This document shows positions 1 to 7,930 of a DNA stretch of 28,141 nt, one piece after another. Source of the DNA: CBDUMN01 sp965368335. Its GTDB lineage: Bacteria; Pseudomonadota; Alphaproteobacteria; Rhodospirillales; JAPHRK01. The position numbers were made by a program, and so were the translations under genes. The notes beneath the pieces were generated by a model that was given only the letters and a program-made list of their open reading frames with translations, ran no database searches and was not told where the DNA came from. Position 1 is the first letter of the stretch; each line of letters begins with the position of its first letter. The DNA is taken from positions 1 through 28,141 of the forward strand of contig CBDUMN010000045.1 in NCBI GenBank assembly GCA_965368335.1, read 5' to 3'.

Positions 1-10
1 CATTGAATCA

Positions 11-74
11 AAAGTCCCCGCCAAAGGCGAGGACTTTGTCAGCAGTCTGGGGCGCTTTTACAGCGTCCTTTTTT
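11..74 (+). terminator. Tandem hairpins, probable terminator of the gene left of the window
   Basis: Two hairpins lie back to back. The first (11-37) has 12-bp arms AAAGTCCCCGCC / GGCGAGGACTTT with one mismatch and a 3-nt loop. The second (50-68) has a 7-bp stem GGGCGCT / AGCGTCC with one G-T pair and is followed directly by six T (69-74). The second hairpin is a good intrinsic terminator for a plus-strand transcript entering from outside the window. The first could also work on the minus strand, where it is followed by TTTT. Confidence 0.6.
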
Positions 75-270
75 ATTTGAAAACACGTAAGAATCGAAAA
101 AGCTGCATGAAACGGCCACCCATCACCCATTTGGGTGATGCGCCTCCACCGCCTCTTAGTGTTTATTAGATTTTAGTGGTTTACCCTTCATTGGGGAAAC
201 CCTGAGCAAGACGTAGTTTCTCGGCGGACTTGGGGGCAGCGGTCTTTTAGACCACTGCTCCTCTTTTTTT
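75..270 (+). ncRNA. Possible small untranslated RNA ending at a strong terminator
   Basis: The segment ends in a terminator much stronger than needed for a leader, is rich in inverted repeats and lacks an ORF. A non-coding RNA or an independently processed 3' UTR would fit. The 5' end is unknown and no family was recognised. It lacks the conserved cores of tmRNA, RNase P RNA and SRP RNA as far as I can judge by eye, and 6S RNA was not recognised. Low confidence. Confidence 0.2.
233..270 (+). terminator. Strong intrinsic terminator (13-bp stem, T7)
   Basis: A roughly 13-bp stem (about 236-248 with 254-266, one mismatch, two G-T pairs) closes over a TTTTA loop and runs into a T7 tract ending near 270. 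Nothing coding precedes it inside the window, so it probably ends a non-coding transcript or a long 3' UTR. Confidence 0.5.
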
Positions 271-339
271 GCCCCCTTGCGTTCTCACAATTGAATTCCC
301 AGATATTGCGACCTATTCTTAACTGCTGAATGCGACGAG

Positions 340-370
340 AAAGGCGCCATATGGATTTGGCGGCCTTTTT
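340..370 (+). terminator. Hairpin with T5 just upstream of the PadR-like gene
   Basis: AAAGGCGCC (340-348) pairs with GGCGGCCTTT (359-368) with one bulged base, followed by T to 370. It lies 55 bp before the start codon at 425, so it may be a leader attenuator or a second terminator for the upstream transcript. Confidence 0.35.
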
Positions 371-424
371 GGGCTAAACTCGCACTCGAATCGAGAAAGA
401 ACTGGCGCGGGCCAAGAGAACGCA

Positions 425-991
425 ATGTATGCTGACAACACACTGACTCCAAAAGAGGCTATACGGCTCTGCGCCCTGGGCACACTCGCCCAGGAAACCA
501 TGCGCTATAGCCAGTTGGCGGCATCGGTGCGACATTTCGTCAGCCGTCTCGTCGGCCCTCAACTCGAGCTAATGGGCACCTCCATCGAACTGCTGCGGTT
601 TGAAGGGTTGGTCGAAGGGGTCGGGGGCGTTGGCATGGAAGACGACGCCGAACTCAAGCTGACCGACAAAGGATGGGAAGAACTCCGCACCTTAATGGTC
701 GCCCCCGTTCGAGCGAGCTTCAACGACATCACCATGCTGATCGTTACCCTGAAGTTCCGATTCATGCATCTGCTCGACACACGAAATCGTTGCGAACAGG
801 CAGAACTGTTGATCGAAACATGTGAGGCCGAGTTGGGCCGTCTTATCGACCTTCGTCAGCACCATGCCGATGATACGGGTCTTTTAGTCTCCTGGCTCGA
901 TCATGACATTGAAGAGTTCGAATCCCGTCTTGAATGGCTAGAAGCTTTCCGCAACGAGTGCTACACCGAACTGAACGAAACCTCTGGCTAA
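425..991 (+). CDS. PadR-like winged-helix protein, hypothetical regulator (188 aa)
   Basis: The N-terminal ~95 residues read like a winged-helix DNA-binding domain: a helix at TPKEAIRLCALGTL, a YSQLAASVRHF helix, a recognition-helix-like stretch (SIELLRFEGLVEGV) and a beta-wing ending in LKLTDKGWEEL, as in PadR/MarR-type regulators. The C-terminal half (about 100-188) is helical and rich in Glu, Leu and Cys, as expected of a dimerising coiled coil. There is no signal peptide or membrane segment. The ATG is preceded by AAGAGAA, an acceptable ribosome binding site. It stands alone, convergent with the histidine kinase on the other strand (17 bp apart). The target is unknown, and the regulator call is inferred from fold-like patterns, not from a family match I am sure of. 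Confidence 0.65.
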   Translation: MYADNTLTPKEAIRLCALGTLAQETMRYSQLAASVRHFVSRLVGPQLELMGTSIELLRFEGLVEGVGGVGMEDDAELKLTDKGWEELRTLMVAPVRASFNDITMLIVTLKFRFMHLLDTRNRCEQAELLIETCEAELGRLIDLRQHHADDTGLLVSWLDHDIEEFESRLEWLEAFRNECYTELNETSG

Positions 992-1007
992 ATCGCACGG
1001 CGATCAA

Positions 1008-3077
1008 TTACCGAATCGTCGATTGCTTTCCATCCAAAACCCGACGTACAGCCAAGGCCAATCCGGCTCGCTCATAGGGCTTGCCAAGCAATTCCATACC
1101 ACTGAGCACGGAACGGTCAGTGGCATTGAGCTCTTCAGCATAGCCAGTGCTCAACAGGATTTTTGCATCAGGACATTTATGCTGGATTTTTTCCGCCAGA
1201 ACCCGCCCTGACATCCCGCCCGGCATAATGACATCCGAAAATAGCAAGTCGATCCTTAGCCCCTGACCGATAAGCTTAAGCGCCTCAATTGCGGTATCCG
1301 CTTCGGAGATTTCATATCCCAGGTCTTCGAGAACCTGTTTAGCGAATGAGCGGACTTCCGCATCATCTTCAACAACGAGAATATGCTCGTTTCCTCGTGG
1401 TAGGGACTTCAAAGAGACAGTCTGCACCGGTGTTTCTGCGGCTTTAACGACCGGTAGGAGAAGCTCAACGGTTGTCCCCTTGCCAACCTCACTATCCATC
1501 CGTACTCCGCCACCAGACTGGCCGGCAAAACCGTAAACCATGCTGAGGCCAAGCCCAGTCCCCTTTCCAACATCCTTGGTCGTGAAAAACGGCTCAAACA
1601 CCTTATCTTTGACATCTTCGGCCATTCCCGCCCCCGTATCGGAAAAGGCGATACGTACGTAATCGCCAGGAGGCAAGTCTCCGCCACTATCTCCTTCTAT
1701 AGTCTCAAGGCCTGTCTCAATATGTAGCCTGCCACCATTCTCCATGGCGTCACGCGCATTGACGGCAAGGTTAATAACAGCATTTTCAAGCTGGCTTTTA
1801 TCAAGCTTCACAGGCGCTTTATTGGCTGCATAGACAACTTCGATCTCGATATTCTCGGACAAGGTCCGACGGACCAGCTTCAGGGTTTCCGGCAAAAATT
1901 CATTCACGTCGAAGCTCTCCGGCTTCATCGGTTGTCGCCGGGCGAACGTCATCAGGCGCTTGGTTGTTTCCGCAGCCCTCCGTCCAGCCTCCAGCGCCAC
2001 CCCCAATCGCTCCAACACTTCAGGTCGGTCGGAAAGCATTCCCTCCATAATCTGCAAATTCCCCAACAAGGCCGTCAGCACATTGTTGAAATCATGGGCG
2101 ATTCCGCCTGTCAGTTGCCCGACCGCCTCCAACCGTTGGGCCTGATGAAGCTCCCGTTCATGCGCCTTTCTGTCCGTCAGATCACGAACCACGCCGATGA
2201 ATAAATTTCGCTCGCCGCTTCTAAACTCACTAACCGTGAGCTCCATGGGAAATTCACTGCCGTCGCGCCGTCGCGCAGCCACTTCCCTGGCCCCGGCTTC
2301 ATGGAACCGCATCCGACCGAGGTCCATATACTCCTCCATCCGTCCGGCCCAGTGATCGCTATGGGGCGTCGGCATTAGAAGAGTAAGGCTTTCTCCAACC
2401 ATTTCTTCCTGCGTATAACCGAAAATACGTTCCGCCGCAGGATTGACGGAATCGATCCGCCCCCGGCTATCGATAGTGATGACCCCATCGACAAGGTTAT
2501 CCAAAATCGCATGGATATAACGCTCCCGCTCGCGAAGCACCTTTTCTGCGCGGTCCCGCTCAATGGCCCGCCCCAACTGAGTGCCTACGTCGCTCATCAG
2601 AGCAAGCGTATTTTCATCCGGCTCCACGGCCTCAGGGGAAAAAAACTCAAGGACGCCAACAGTTTCCATCCCGGCTAAAACCGGAAAGGCGAAGCCAGCG
2701 CGCACACCGAGGTTTTTGCTCAGCTTGGCGCGCGGAAAATTTGGGTCCTGCCCGACATCGACAATCCAGGCCGACTTACCCGACTGGTAGACGCGCCCCG
2801 GCAACCCCACCCCCGGCGCAAAGCGAGTGGCTTCGCTAACCAGACAAAAATTCGCTGCAGCGCGGGCGTTTTCCAAATGCCATAGCCCAGCCGAAGCCAG
2901 CTTCCCCCCTTCCTGCGGGTCGGGAAGATAGACATGACCGATCGGCCAGTCCATAAACCGGCAAACTTCGTCCAGCGCGAACTGCAAAGCATCATCCGGC
3001 GTTTCAGCCTCATTGGCCGCCGCCGTAATTCGCTGCAACAATTGGAGCGATTTCGACTGAATGGTTATTCCTCCCAC
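1008..3077 (-). CDS. Hybrid sensor histidine kinase, GAF-PAS-HisKA-HATPase-REC (689 aa)
   Basis: A soluble multi-domain signalling kinase with no membrane segments. Domains in order: GAF-like (about 20-175), PAS (about 185-305, with VDGVITID and IFGYTQEEMVG), HisKA with the H-box GGIAHDFNN (His328), and HATPase with an N-box NLAVNARDAM (Asn440), G1 DTGAGM (480-485) and G2 GKGTGLGLS. A receiver domain follows (about 564-685) with acidic pair D571/D572, phospho-acceptor Asp615 and Lys667. It probably autophosphorylates His328 and passes phosphate to its own receiver; no separate response regulator is adjacent. The start is uncertain. The annotated GTG lies within the apparent Shine-Dalgarno GGGAGGA, while an ATT at 3062-3060 has ideal spacing from it. 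The signal sensed is unknown. Confidence 0.9.
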   Translation of the reverse strand: MGGITIQSKSLQLLQRITAAANEAETPDDALQFALDEVCRFMDWPIGHVYLPDPQEGGKLASAGLWHLENARAAANFCLVSEATRFAPGVGLPGRVYQSGKSAWIVDVGQDPNFPRAKLSKNLGVRAGFAFPVLAGMETVGVLEFFSPEAVEPDENTLALMSDVGTQLGRAIERDRAEKVLRERERYIHAILDNLVDGVITIDSRGRIDSVNPAAERIFGYTQEEMVGESLTLLMPTPHSDHWAGRMEEYMDLGRMRFHEAGAREVAARRRDGSEFPMELTVSEFRSGERNLFIGVVRDLTDRKAHERELHQAQRLEAVGQLTGGIAHDFNNVLTALLGNLQIMEGMLSDRPEVLERLGVALEAGRRAAETTKRLMTFARRQPMKPESFDVNEFLPETLKLVRRTLSENIEIEVVYAANKAPVKLDKSQLENAVINLAVNARDAMENGGRLHIETGLETIEGDSGGDLPPGDYVRIAFSDTGAGMAEDVKDKVFEPFFTTKDVGKGTGLGLSMVYGFAGQSGGGVRMDSEVGKGTTVELLLPVVKAAETPVQTVSLKSLPRGNEHILVVEDDAEVRSFAKQVLEDLGYEISEADTAIEALKLIGQGLRIDLLFSDVIMPGGMSGRVLAEKIQHKCPDAKILLSTGYAEELNATDRSVLSGMELLGKPYERAGLALAVRRVLDGKQSTIR

Positions 3078-3163
3078 CCCACCAGATGGTCGGCCCCAAA
3101 CTACCCGTAGGCGACAGAATACCAGATAAATCCGACCTGCCGAGGGACGCGGTCAAGTGAGTG

Positions 3164-3904
3164 CTAGAAAAGATGCTGGCCGCCGGTCACCCAAATTTCG
3201 GTACCGGTCACATAGGCTGAATCTTCCGAACAAAGAAAATAAATAGTGCCCGCTACATCGCCAGGCGTTCCCATTTTATTCAGCGGTATCCGCGGGATCA
3301 ACGCCTCATATTCAGGCTGGATCATATCCGTCTCAATCTCACCGGGGGCAACCGCATTGACCCTCACATCCAGGTCGGCGAATTCATTGGCCATTTCCCT
3401 GGTCAGCCCCGAGAGCGCGGTCTTGGAAATGGAATAGGCCGCCCCGGCGAAGGGGTGGATAAAATGGCCCGCAATTGAGGTGACGTTGACAATGGCTCCC
3501 TTACCCCGGTGGAGCGCTGCGGCAAATCCGCGTGAAAGCTTGAGCGGAGCAAAGAAGTTTAAATCGAAGACTTCTTTCCAGACATTGAGGTCGCCATTCA
3601 GGCAACCAAGCCGCTCTTTATAGGGGGTTTTGGGCGACATACCCGCGTTGTTGACCAACGCATGTAAGGGCTTATCGCCAAGCACTTTATTGGCTTCTTT
3701 TATAAAATTGGCGACACTCTCGGCATTGGCCAAATCGGTTGGAATATGAGTCGTCCAGTTGGGATCACGGCGACATTCGGCTGGCGTGTCTTCACGCGAG
3801 CAGGTGATGATCTCCCACCCCTTCTCAAGAAAAAACCGCGCCGTATGATGGCCGATCCCCCGGCTTGCGCCAGTAATGATCACTCTTTTACGTTCATCGC
3901 TCAT
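3164..3904 (-). CDS. SDR-family NAD(P)-dependent oxidoreductase (246 aa)
   Basis: A classical short-chain dehydrogenase of usual length. It has the nucleotide-binding TGASRGIG motif (11-18), NNAG (85-88), catalytic Ser143 and the YxxxK pair Tyr157/Lys161, followed by the PGEIETDM substrate-loop region and a C-terminal VTGTEIWVTGG. The protein is cytoplasmic. The cofactor is probably NADP(H) or NAD(H), and the substrate cannot be told from sequence. It lies 86 bp downstream of the kinase start on the same strand and diverges from the SRAP gene, sharing a 68-bp intergenic region with a GTAGAT-CGA-ATCTAC inverted repeat. No obvious strong ribosome binding site precedes the ATG. Confidence 0.9.
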   Translation of the reverse strand: MSDERKRVIITGASRGIGHHTARFFLEKGWEIITCSREDTPAECRRDPNWTTHIPTDLANAESVANFIKEANKVLGDKPLHALVNNAGMSPKTPYKERLGCLNGDLNVWKEVFDLNFFAPLKLSRGFAAALHRGKGAIVNVTSIAGHFIHPFAGAAYSISKTALSGLTREMANEFADLDVRVNAVAPGEIETDMIQPEYEALIPRIPLNKMGTPGDVAGTIYFLCSEDSAYVTGTEIWVTGGQHLF

Positions 3905-3945
3905 GGCCGCAGCCTAGAAGAAAAAAAACTCAGGCGCTAGGGCCT

Positions 3946-3960
3946 GTAGATCGAATCTAC
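3946..3960. promoter_or_regulatory. Inverted repeat in the SDR/SRAP divergent promoter region
   Basis: GTAGAT-CGA-ATCTAC is a perfect 6-bp inverted repeat with a 3-nt spacer, centred 20 bp before the SRAP start and about 50 bp before the SDR start. It could be an operator. It is not the alphaproteobacterial LexA pattern (GTTC-N7-GTTC). Confidence 0.3.
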
Positions 3961-3972
3961 TAAACAGTAAAT

Positions 3973-4557
3973 ATGTGCTCACGCTTTCAGCTTAAAAACT
4001 CAACAGACGAAATTGCCGCCTTCTTCGCTATCGAGGATTTCCCCACCTGGGGTCCACAGATGGAAATCCGGCCGACAGACCCCGCACCGGTTATTACAGA
4101 ACCCGGCAAGTCCATTCTTCTGGGCTTCGGATTGCCCGCCCCTTGGGATGAGAAAAAGCCCATCTTGAATGCAAGGGCGGAAACCCTAAGCGAGAAACAA
4201 ATGTTCCGCCCCCTGTTAAACCGACGCTGCCTCATTCCAGCCAGCGGCTATTATGAATGGCGTGCGACGGAGACGGGTAAACGGAAGAACCTGATTACCC
4301 CCACCGATGCGCCTCTGTTCGCATTCGCCGGACTGACCGACGGCGCATATTTCGCCATCGTGACCTGCGCCCCCCTGCCCGAAATCGCCCATATTCACAA
4401 TCGCATGCCGGTTATTCTAACCAAGGAAGGTGCGAGGCGTTGGCTCGATTCGACGCAGAAATTCACTCAAGTTGAAGATGTATTGCGCCCAAACGGCAAT
4501 CTATCGGCAGAAGAAGAAAAGCCGTTACCACCGGCACAGGGCGATCTATTCGGCTAA
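3973..4557 (+). CDS. yedK: SRAP / YedK-HMCES family abasic-site DNA-protein crosslink protein (194 aa)
   Basis: Members of this family protect abasic sites in single-stranded DNA by forming a covalent thiazolidine link through Cys2. The sequence starts Met-Cys-Ser-Arg, so Cys2 is exposed after Met removal. The other expected residues are present: Asn66 in NARAET, Glu95 in SGYYEW and His142 in HIHNRMPVIL. At 194 aa it is slightly shorter than most members (about 220), with a compact middle but no missing core motif. The ATG has no clear Shine-Dalgarno, but the family requirement for Cys2 fixes the start. Its 3' end overlaps the convergent protease gene by 12 bp. No LexA box was found upstream. 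Confidence 0.9.
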   Translation: MCSRFQLKNSTDEIAAFFAIEDFPTWGPQMEIRPTDPAPVITEPGKSILLGFGLPAPWDEKKPILNARAETLSEKQMFRPLLNRRCLIPASGYYEWRATETGKRKNLITPTDAPLFAFAGLTDGAYFAIVTCAPLPEIAHIHNRMPVILTKEGARRWLDSTQKFTQVEDVLRPNGNLSAEEEKPLPPAQGDLFG

Positions 4558-5304
4558 CCCATCAAGGATCGTCTTGGCCGTTACGGCAAAACCGACCTTC
4601 TTTCCCTTTTCAACTTGGCTTCCTACATGAATGCCAACGAGACCGTATCCATCACCATGGCGGGTGAAAATCGGAGAGCCGGAATCCCCCCCTTTGACGT
4701 GGCAACTGTGCCGGAGCAACGGCCAGCGTTTTAGAATTTTGTCTAACGAGCAGTCTCTATCGACCGAAAGAGCATGGGGCTTGTCGCCGCTATACCCGGC
4801 CTGAACGATACTGCGCCCCTCTTTCTTAAAAACCTTAAGGTACTCCCGGTCGAAAGGAAGAACCGAAAACCAGCCGATTTTTGAACCAATAGGCTTTTCC
4901 AGCCTCATTACGGCCCAATCCCGGGCCGTACGGTCAGTTGAAGAGTTCCCCTTGTAGCGAGGTTTGTATCCAGGGGCGACGAATAAAGAGGAGGCCCGCG
5001 AGTGAGCTATCCATTCGCCCCCTTTATATCCTGCCAGGAAATGCATGGATTGGACCGGCATTCTTTTTCGGGTTCGTGGGTTCCACAGACAATGAGCGGC
5101 CGTCAGCACCGTATCGGGACTAATCAAAACACCGGTACAATGCCCGCCAACCGTTTGCCGGTTTACCCGGCCGATAGCACGCCAGGGCATGATGGTTGGA
5201 TCAACCAGGACACGATCATCAACCTTGCTGTCTTCCGCAGCCCAAAGCGGCTGAAAAACAAGAAAGCAGGCAAGAAACCCGACAAACCCCTTTAGCAATA
5301 TCAA
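4546..5304 (-). CDS. Secreted trypsin-like serine protease (252 aa)
   Basis: An N-terminal hydrophobic signal peptide (about 1-23, cleavage near LWAAED) leads into a chymotrypsin-fold S1 domain. The catalytic triad is visible: His71 in LTAAHC, Asp129 in ARDWAVMRL and Ser208 in GGDSGSP. Cys56/Cys72 and Cys185/Cys201 are placed to form disulfides, consistent with a periplasmic or secreted location. The start codon is TTG at 5304-5302, overlapping the TGA of the upstream Usp gene (TTGA), so translation is probably coupled. A second in-frame TTG lies two codons downstream. Role is likely envelope or extracellular proteolysis; substrate unknown. Confidence 0.88.
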   Translation of the reverse strand: MILLKGFVGFLACFLVFQPLWAAEDSKVDDRVLVDPTIMPWRAIGRVNRQTVGGHCTGVLISPDTVLTAAHCLWNPRTRKRMPVQSMHFLAGYKGGEWIAHSRASSLFVAPGYKPRYKGNSSTDRTARDWAVMRLEKPIGSKIGWFSVLPFDREYLKVFKKEGRSIVQAGYSGDKPHALSVDRDCSLDKILKRWPLLRHSCHVKGGDSGSPIFTRHGDGYGLVGIHVGSQVEKGKKVGFAVTAKTILDGLAE

Positions 5305-6179
5305 TGGGCCATTAGCACCGGAATGGTGGCGTTATGTAGCACATGATCGGTCAGGCCGCCGAGGATGAGTTGCCGCATACGGCTATGGGTATAGGCCCCC
5401 ATAACCAGCATATCGGCCGAAAGCTTTTCGCACTCCATCAAAACCGCTTCACCGACCGAATGACCGGCCGGTGAGAAGCCGACGGGTTCGGCCTTAATGC
5501 CGTGCCAAGCACAAAAATCAGCCAAGTCGTTCGAAACTTTCTGGTTGGTGTTTTCCGTATCCGCGGTTAGGGCATAAACCTTCTCGGCCTTTTTCAAAAA
5601 GGGTAGCGCGCCACTGACGGCGCGGGCCGATTCAGCACTGCCGTTCCAGGCTACGGCAATGGTTTTTCCAAACCGCCCCTTCAACTTGGGCGGCGCAAGC
5701 AACACGGGTCGACCACTCTCGAACAAGGCGGCGTTCAATACCGCTCCCGAAGCAAACTCGCCCTCATCGGAGGCGCGGCTAACGACGATTAAGTCGGCCA
5801 GACGCGCCGTCCGTCCCACCTGCTCGTCCTCGCGTCCGGTCACTTCGAGCCATCCGGCCGTCACCGATGCCGCCGGGCCGGGTTCTTCGGTTTCCCGGTC
5901 GAAGACCGAAATTTTGTTTGTTTTACAAAATTCATCGAACTGGTCGTGTGCTTTTTGCGAGCGCTCATTGCCCTCCTGCTCGGCCAGGGTGATCATCTCT
6001 TCGATCATTGCGCCTGACATGCCTTCGCCCAACAATGGGACGGCCGTGCGGGCATCCGGTTTGACATGCAACACATCCATATGGGACTTGAATTTCCGGC
6101 CGATGACAACGGCGGCTTGCAACGCAGCCATGGCTTCCTGGCTGCCATCCAGTGGTACGAGAATTGTTCTGATCGACAT
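5301..6179 (-). CDS. Tandem-domain universal stress protein (292 aa)
   Basis: Two UspA-like alpha/beta domains sit in tandem. The first (about 1-145) opens with IRTILVPLDGSQEAMAAL and the second (about 165-292) has KTIAVAWNGSAESARAV. The second ends with GAYTHSRMRQLILGGLTDHVL, the variant ATP/phosphate-binding loop seen in YxHSRxRQ-type Usp proteins. The protein is cytoplasmic and probably binds ATP under stress; the first domain has a degenerate loop. The ATG is preceded by GGGAGG at good spacing. It forms an operon with the downstream protease through a 4-nt overlap, a pairing that suggests a stress or envelope-maintenance role. The specific function is unknown. Confidence 0.9.
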   Translation of the reverse strand: MSIRTILVPLDGSQEAMAALQAAVVIGRKFKSHMDVLHVKPDARTAVPLLGEGMSGAMIEEMITLAEQEGNERSQKAHDQFDEFCKTNKISVFDRETEEPGPAASVTAGWLEVTGREDEQVGRTARLADLIVVSRASDEGEFASGAVLNAALFESGRPVLLAPPKLKGRFGKTIAVAWNGSAESARAVSGALPFLKKAEKVYALTADTENTNQKVSNDLADFCAWHGIKAEPVGFSPAGHSVGEAVLMECEKLSADMLVMGAYTHSRMRQLILGGLTDHVLHNATIPVLMAH

Positions 6180-6254
6180 GATGACCTCCCGGGATTTTAA
6201 AGGCTATTAACGACCAGTATAGTGCAAGAAAAACAACCTGAATATGAGTTTTTC

Positions 6255-6268
6255 CATTGAACTCAATG
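6255..6268. repeat. Short inverted repeat CATTGA-AC-TCAATG
   Basis: A perfect 6-bp inverted repeat with a 2-nt centre overlaps the stop codon of the APH/kinase gene and lies 76 bp upstream of the Usp start. It may form a small hairpin in the mRNA or serve as an operator for usp. The centre is too short for an FNR/CRP site. Confidence 0.25.
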
Positions 6269-7789
6269 ATTTATCCCGAGAGCATCGAGAGCGTTGATAA
6301 CCGTTTGCTCACGCTCTCCCGCACTATCGACTTCAATCCAGTTCATCTCGCCAAGATCGTAGTTTTCCTGAAGCTTCGCCACCTCGCCATTAGCATCGGA
6401 AACATTCTTTTGGCGCACTGAAACCCGCTGAACCCGCACTTCAAGCGGCGCATCCACCCAAAGTCCTGTAAAAGAAACACCAGCCTCATGCGCTACGGCC
6501 TCAATGGCCTGGCGCTCCCCCGACCGGGCGAAGACCGCATCCGCAATAACCGTATGTCCAGCCTTTAGGGCCGCTAATACATCCGCATAAAGCGCATCAT
6601 AGGTTTTATCCGACATACTGGGCGTATAGGCTTCTTTATCCAGCCGCTCTAAAGGCAGTTTACCAACCAGCCTCTTACGAATGGCATCGGTTCGCAAAAC
6701 CAACGCGCCCGGCGCCCTGAATATCAAAGGGGCAATTTTACGCGCCAAGCGGGACTTCCCGCTTCCCGACAAGCCGCCCACCGCCACCAAACGGGGCGGT
6801 TCTGTTTGCAGGTAGGCAAGCGCACTCGTAAGGTAAGCTTGGCTCTCCGCTACTGCCGTTGCGCTCCATCTTTCTTGCGGTGTCGCATCCAAAGCCGAGG
6901 CCCCCACATGAGCGCGAATGGCCGCCCGCAAGGACATCATCAAGGGCAAACAGCCCAGCCCTCGGACATCGCCCGCAATATCCATATAACGATTGAACAC
7001 CAACGAAGCCTCACGGCGGCGACCGCGGAAATCCAGATCCATCAAAAGAAACGCCAGATCGTAGAGTACATCGATGCAACTGATATCGTCGGAAAATTCA
7101 ATGGCGTCGAAAAGAACCGGCTCTCCCTCGACCAGACAGATATTGCGCAAATGCAAGTCGCCATGGCAATGACGCACCCGCCGATTGGCCTTTCGTCGGT
7201 CCAGCACCTCGGCAACCCGCTTGATTTCGGCACGGGACTGCTCATTGAGCGTAGCGACCAGAGTCGGCTCAAACAAAGCCTCTCCCCAGGCTTTCAAGCA
7301 TTCGGCGTTGTTCTCAACGATATAGTTAAGCCCCTCAAACCCTCCTTTATCGGACCGCACCTCCGCATCCCGATGAAACAGGGCTATGGATTGGGCCAAC
7401 CGCTCCATCAACTCACGATCCATAGGTATATTCCACGGCATCTGATCAAACTGCCCAGCCGGATCGAATCGAGCCATTTCCACCACCCAATCGAGAATCT
7501 CGCCGCCTCCGTCAAAAACGATCAGGCCGTCCTCTTCTCGGGTAATACTGCGCACCGCCAGATAAAGCGTCGGTGCGGTGCGGCGGTTAATCCGCAGCTC
7601 TTCCTCACACAGCGCTTTACGCAGGTTGGGAGTCGAATAGTCGAGATAGGGAAACTTAACGGGCTTCTTGATTTTGAACGCTCGTTCACCAGCAAGGAAA
7701 ACCATGGAAATATGGGTTTCAATCACCTCCACCCGATCTTCCAGATTTTCTAAAAAGTCGATCACTTCCGGCAAAACGGTAGGCGTCAC
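6263..7789 (-). CDS. APH-like / zeta-toxin-like kinase fusion protein (508 aa)
   Basis: The N-terminal part (about 1-300) is aminoglycoside-phosphotransferase-like, with the Brenner-type catalytic motif HGDLHLRN (about 209-216) and the downstream metal motif FDAIEFSDD. The C-terminal part (about 335-508) is a P-loop kinase with Walker A GGLSGSGKS (about 338-346), resembling AAA_33/zeta-type small-molecule kinases. This two-kinase fusion is widespread in proteobacteria. Its substrate is not known, and it should not be read as a resistance determinant. I prefer the GTG at 7789 because AAGGGGA lies 7 nt upstream; an in-frame GTG at 7831 would add 14 residues but has a poor site. A possible promoter with -10 TATACT lies near 7852-7847. 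Confidence 0.85.
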   Translation of the reverse strand: MTPTVLPEVIDFLENLEDRVEVIETHISMVFLAGERAFKIKKPVKFPYLDYSTPNLRKALCEEELRINRRTAPTLYLAVRSITREEDGLIVFDGGGEILDWVVEMARFDPAGQFDQMPWNIPMDRELMERLAQSIALFHRDAEVRSDKGGFEGLNYIVENNAECLKAWGEALFEPTLVATLNEQSRAEIKRVAEVLDRRKANRRVRHCHGDLHLRNICLVEGEPVLFDAIEFSDDISCIDVLYDLAFLLMDLDFRGRRREASLVFNRYMDIAGDVRGLGCLPLMMSLRAAIRAHVGASALDATPQERWSATAVAESQAYLTSALAYLQTEPPRLVAVGGLSGSGKSRLARKIAPLIFRAPGALVLRTDAIRKRLVGKLPLERLDKEAYTPSMSDKTYDALYADVLAALKAGHTVIADAVFARSGERQAIEAVAHEAGVSFTGLWVDAPLEVRVQRVSVRQKNVSDANGEVAKLQENYDLGEMNWIEVDSAGEREQTVINALDALGINH

Positions 7790-7873
7790 AACGGTTTCCC
7801 CTTTTCTAGTCCGACTATTTGAGCCTACCACGAGTCGCCCCCAAAAAGTATATCAGCCGTCAAATGATATTTT

Positions 7874-7891
7874 AAATGAACACGTTCATTT
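7874..7891. promoter_or_regulatory. 18-bp palindrome, candidate operator
   Basis: AAATGAAC-AC-GTTCATTT has perfect 8-bp arms around a 2-bp centre. It lies 5 bp upstream of the -35 of the small RNA promoter and about 22 bp upstream of the possible -10 of the divergent APH/kinase gene, a position typical of a dimeric regulator site. A second palindrome, AACGCGTT (7903-7910), sits inside the promoter spacer. The regulator is not identified. Confidence 0.45.
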
Positions 7892-7896
7892 TTCTC

Positions 7897-7924
7897 TTGA
7901 TAAACGCGTTCAGTAATATATATT
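7897..7924 (+). promoter_or_regulatory. Sigma-70-like promoter of the small RNA candidate
   Basis: TTGATA (7897-7902), a 16-bp spacer and TATATT (7919-7924) give a good -35/-10 pair. Transcription would start near 7931, just before the long C-loop hairpin. Confidence 0.5.
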
Positions 7925-7930
7925 GAGACT

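Larger units (their letters stand above)
75..424. other. Gene-free leader region with several hairpins
   Basis: No convincing ORF is present in these 350 bases. Three structures stand out. There is a perfect 9-bp inverted repeat with a 2-nt loop (121-140, CATCACCCA-TT-TGGGTGATG). A long stem followed by seven T sits at 233-270. A smaller hairpin with five T sits at 340-370, just before the gene at 425. The layout suggests a short untranslated transcript ending near 270 and a possible attenuator or terminator before 425. I do not recognise a known riboswitch, and no obvious sigma-70 promoter could be fixed. Confidence 0.4.

Noticed and set aside
3905..3972. A LexA box controlling the SRAP gene
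   Set aside because: No GTTC-N7-GTTC or its complement is present in the 68-bp region; only an unrelated GTAGAT/ATCTAC dyad is seen.
6255..6268. FNR-type site before the usp gene
   Set aside because: The dyad CATTGA-AC-TCAATG contains TTGA and TCAA, but the centre is 2 bp instead of the required 4-6 bp between half-sites, and it overlaps the previous stop codon.
6806..7753. A 315-codon open frame on the plus strand opposite the APH/kinase gene
   Set aside because: The minus-strand product carries the HGDLHLRN and Walker A motifs; the plus-strand product looks like random antisense translation.
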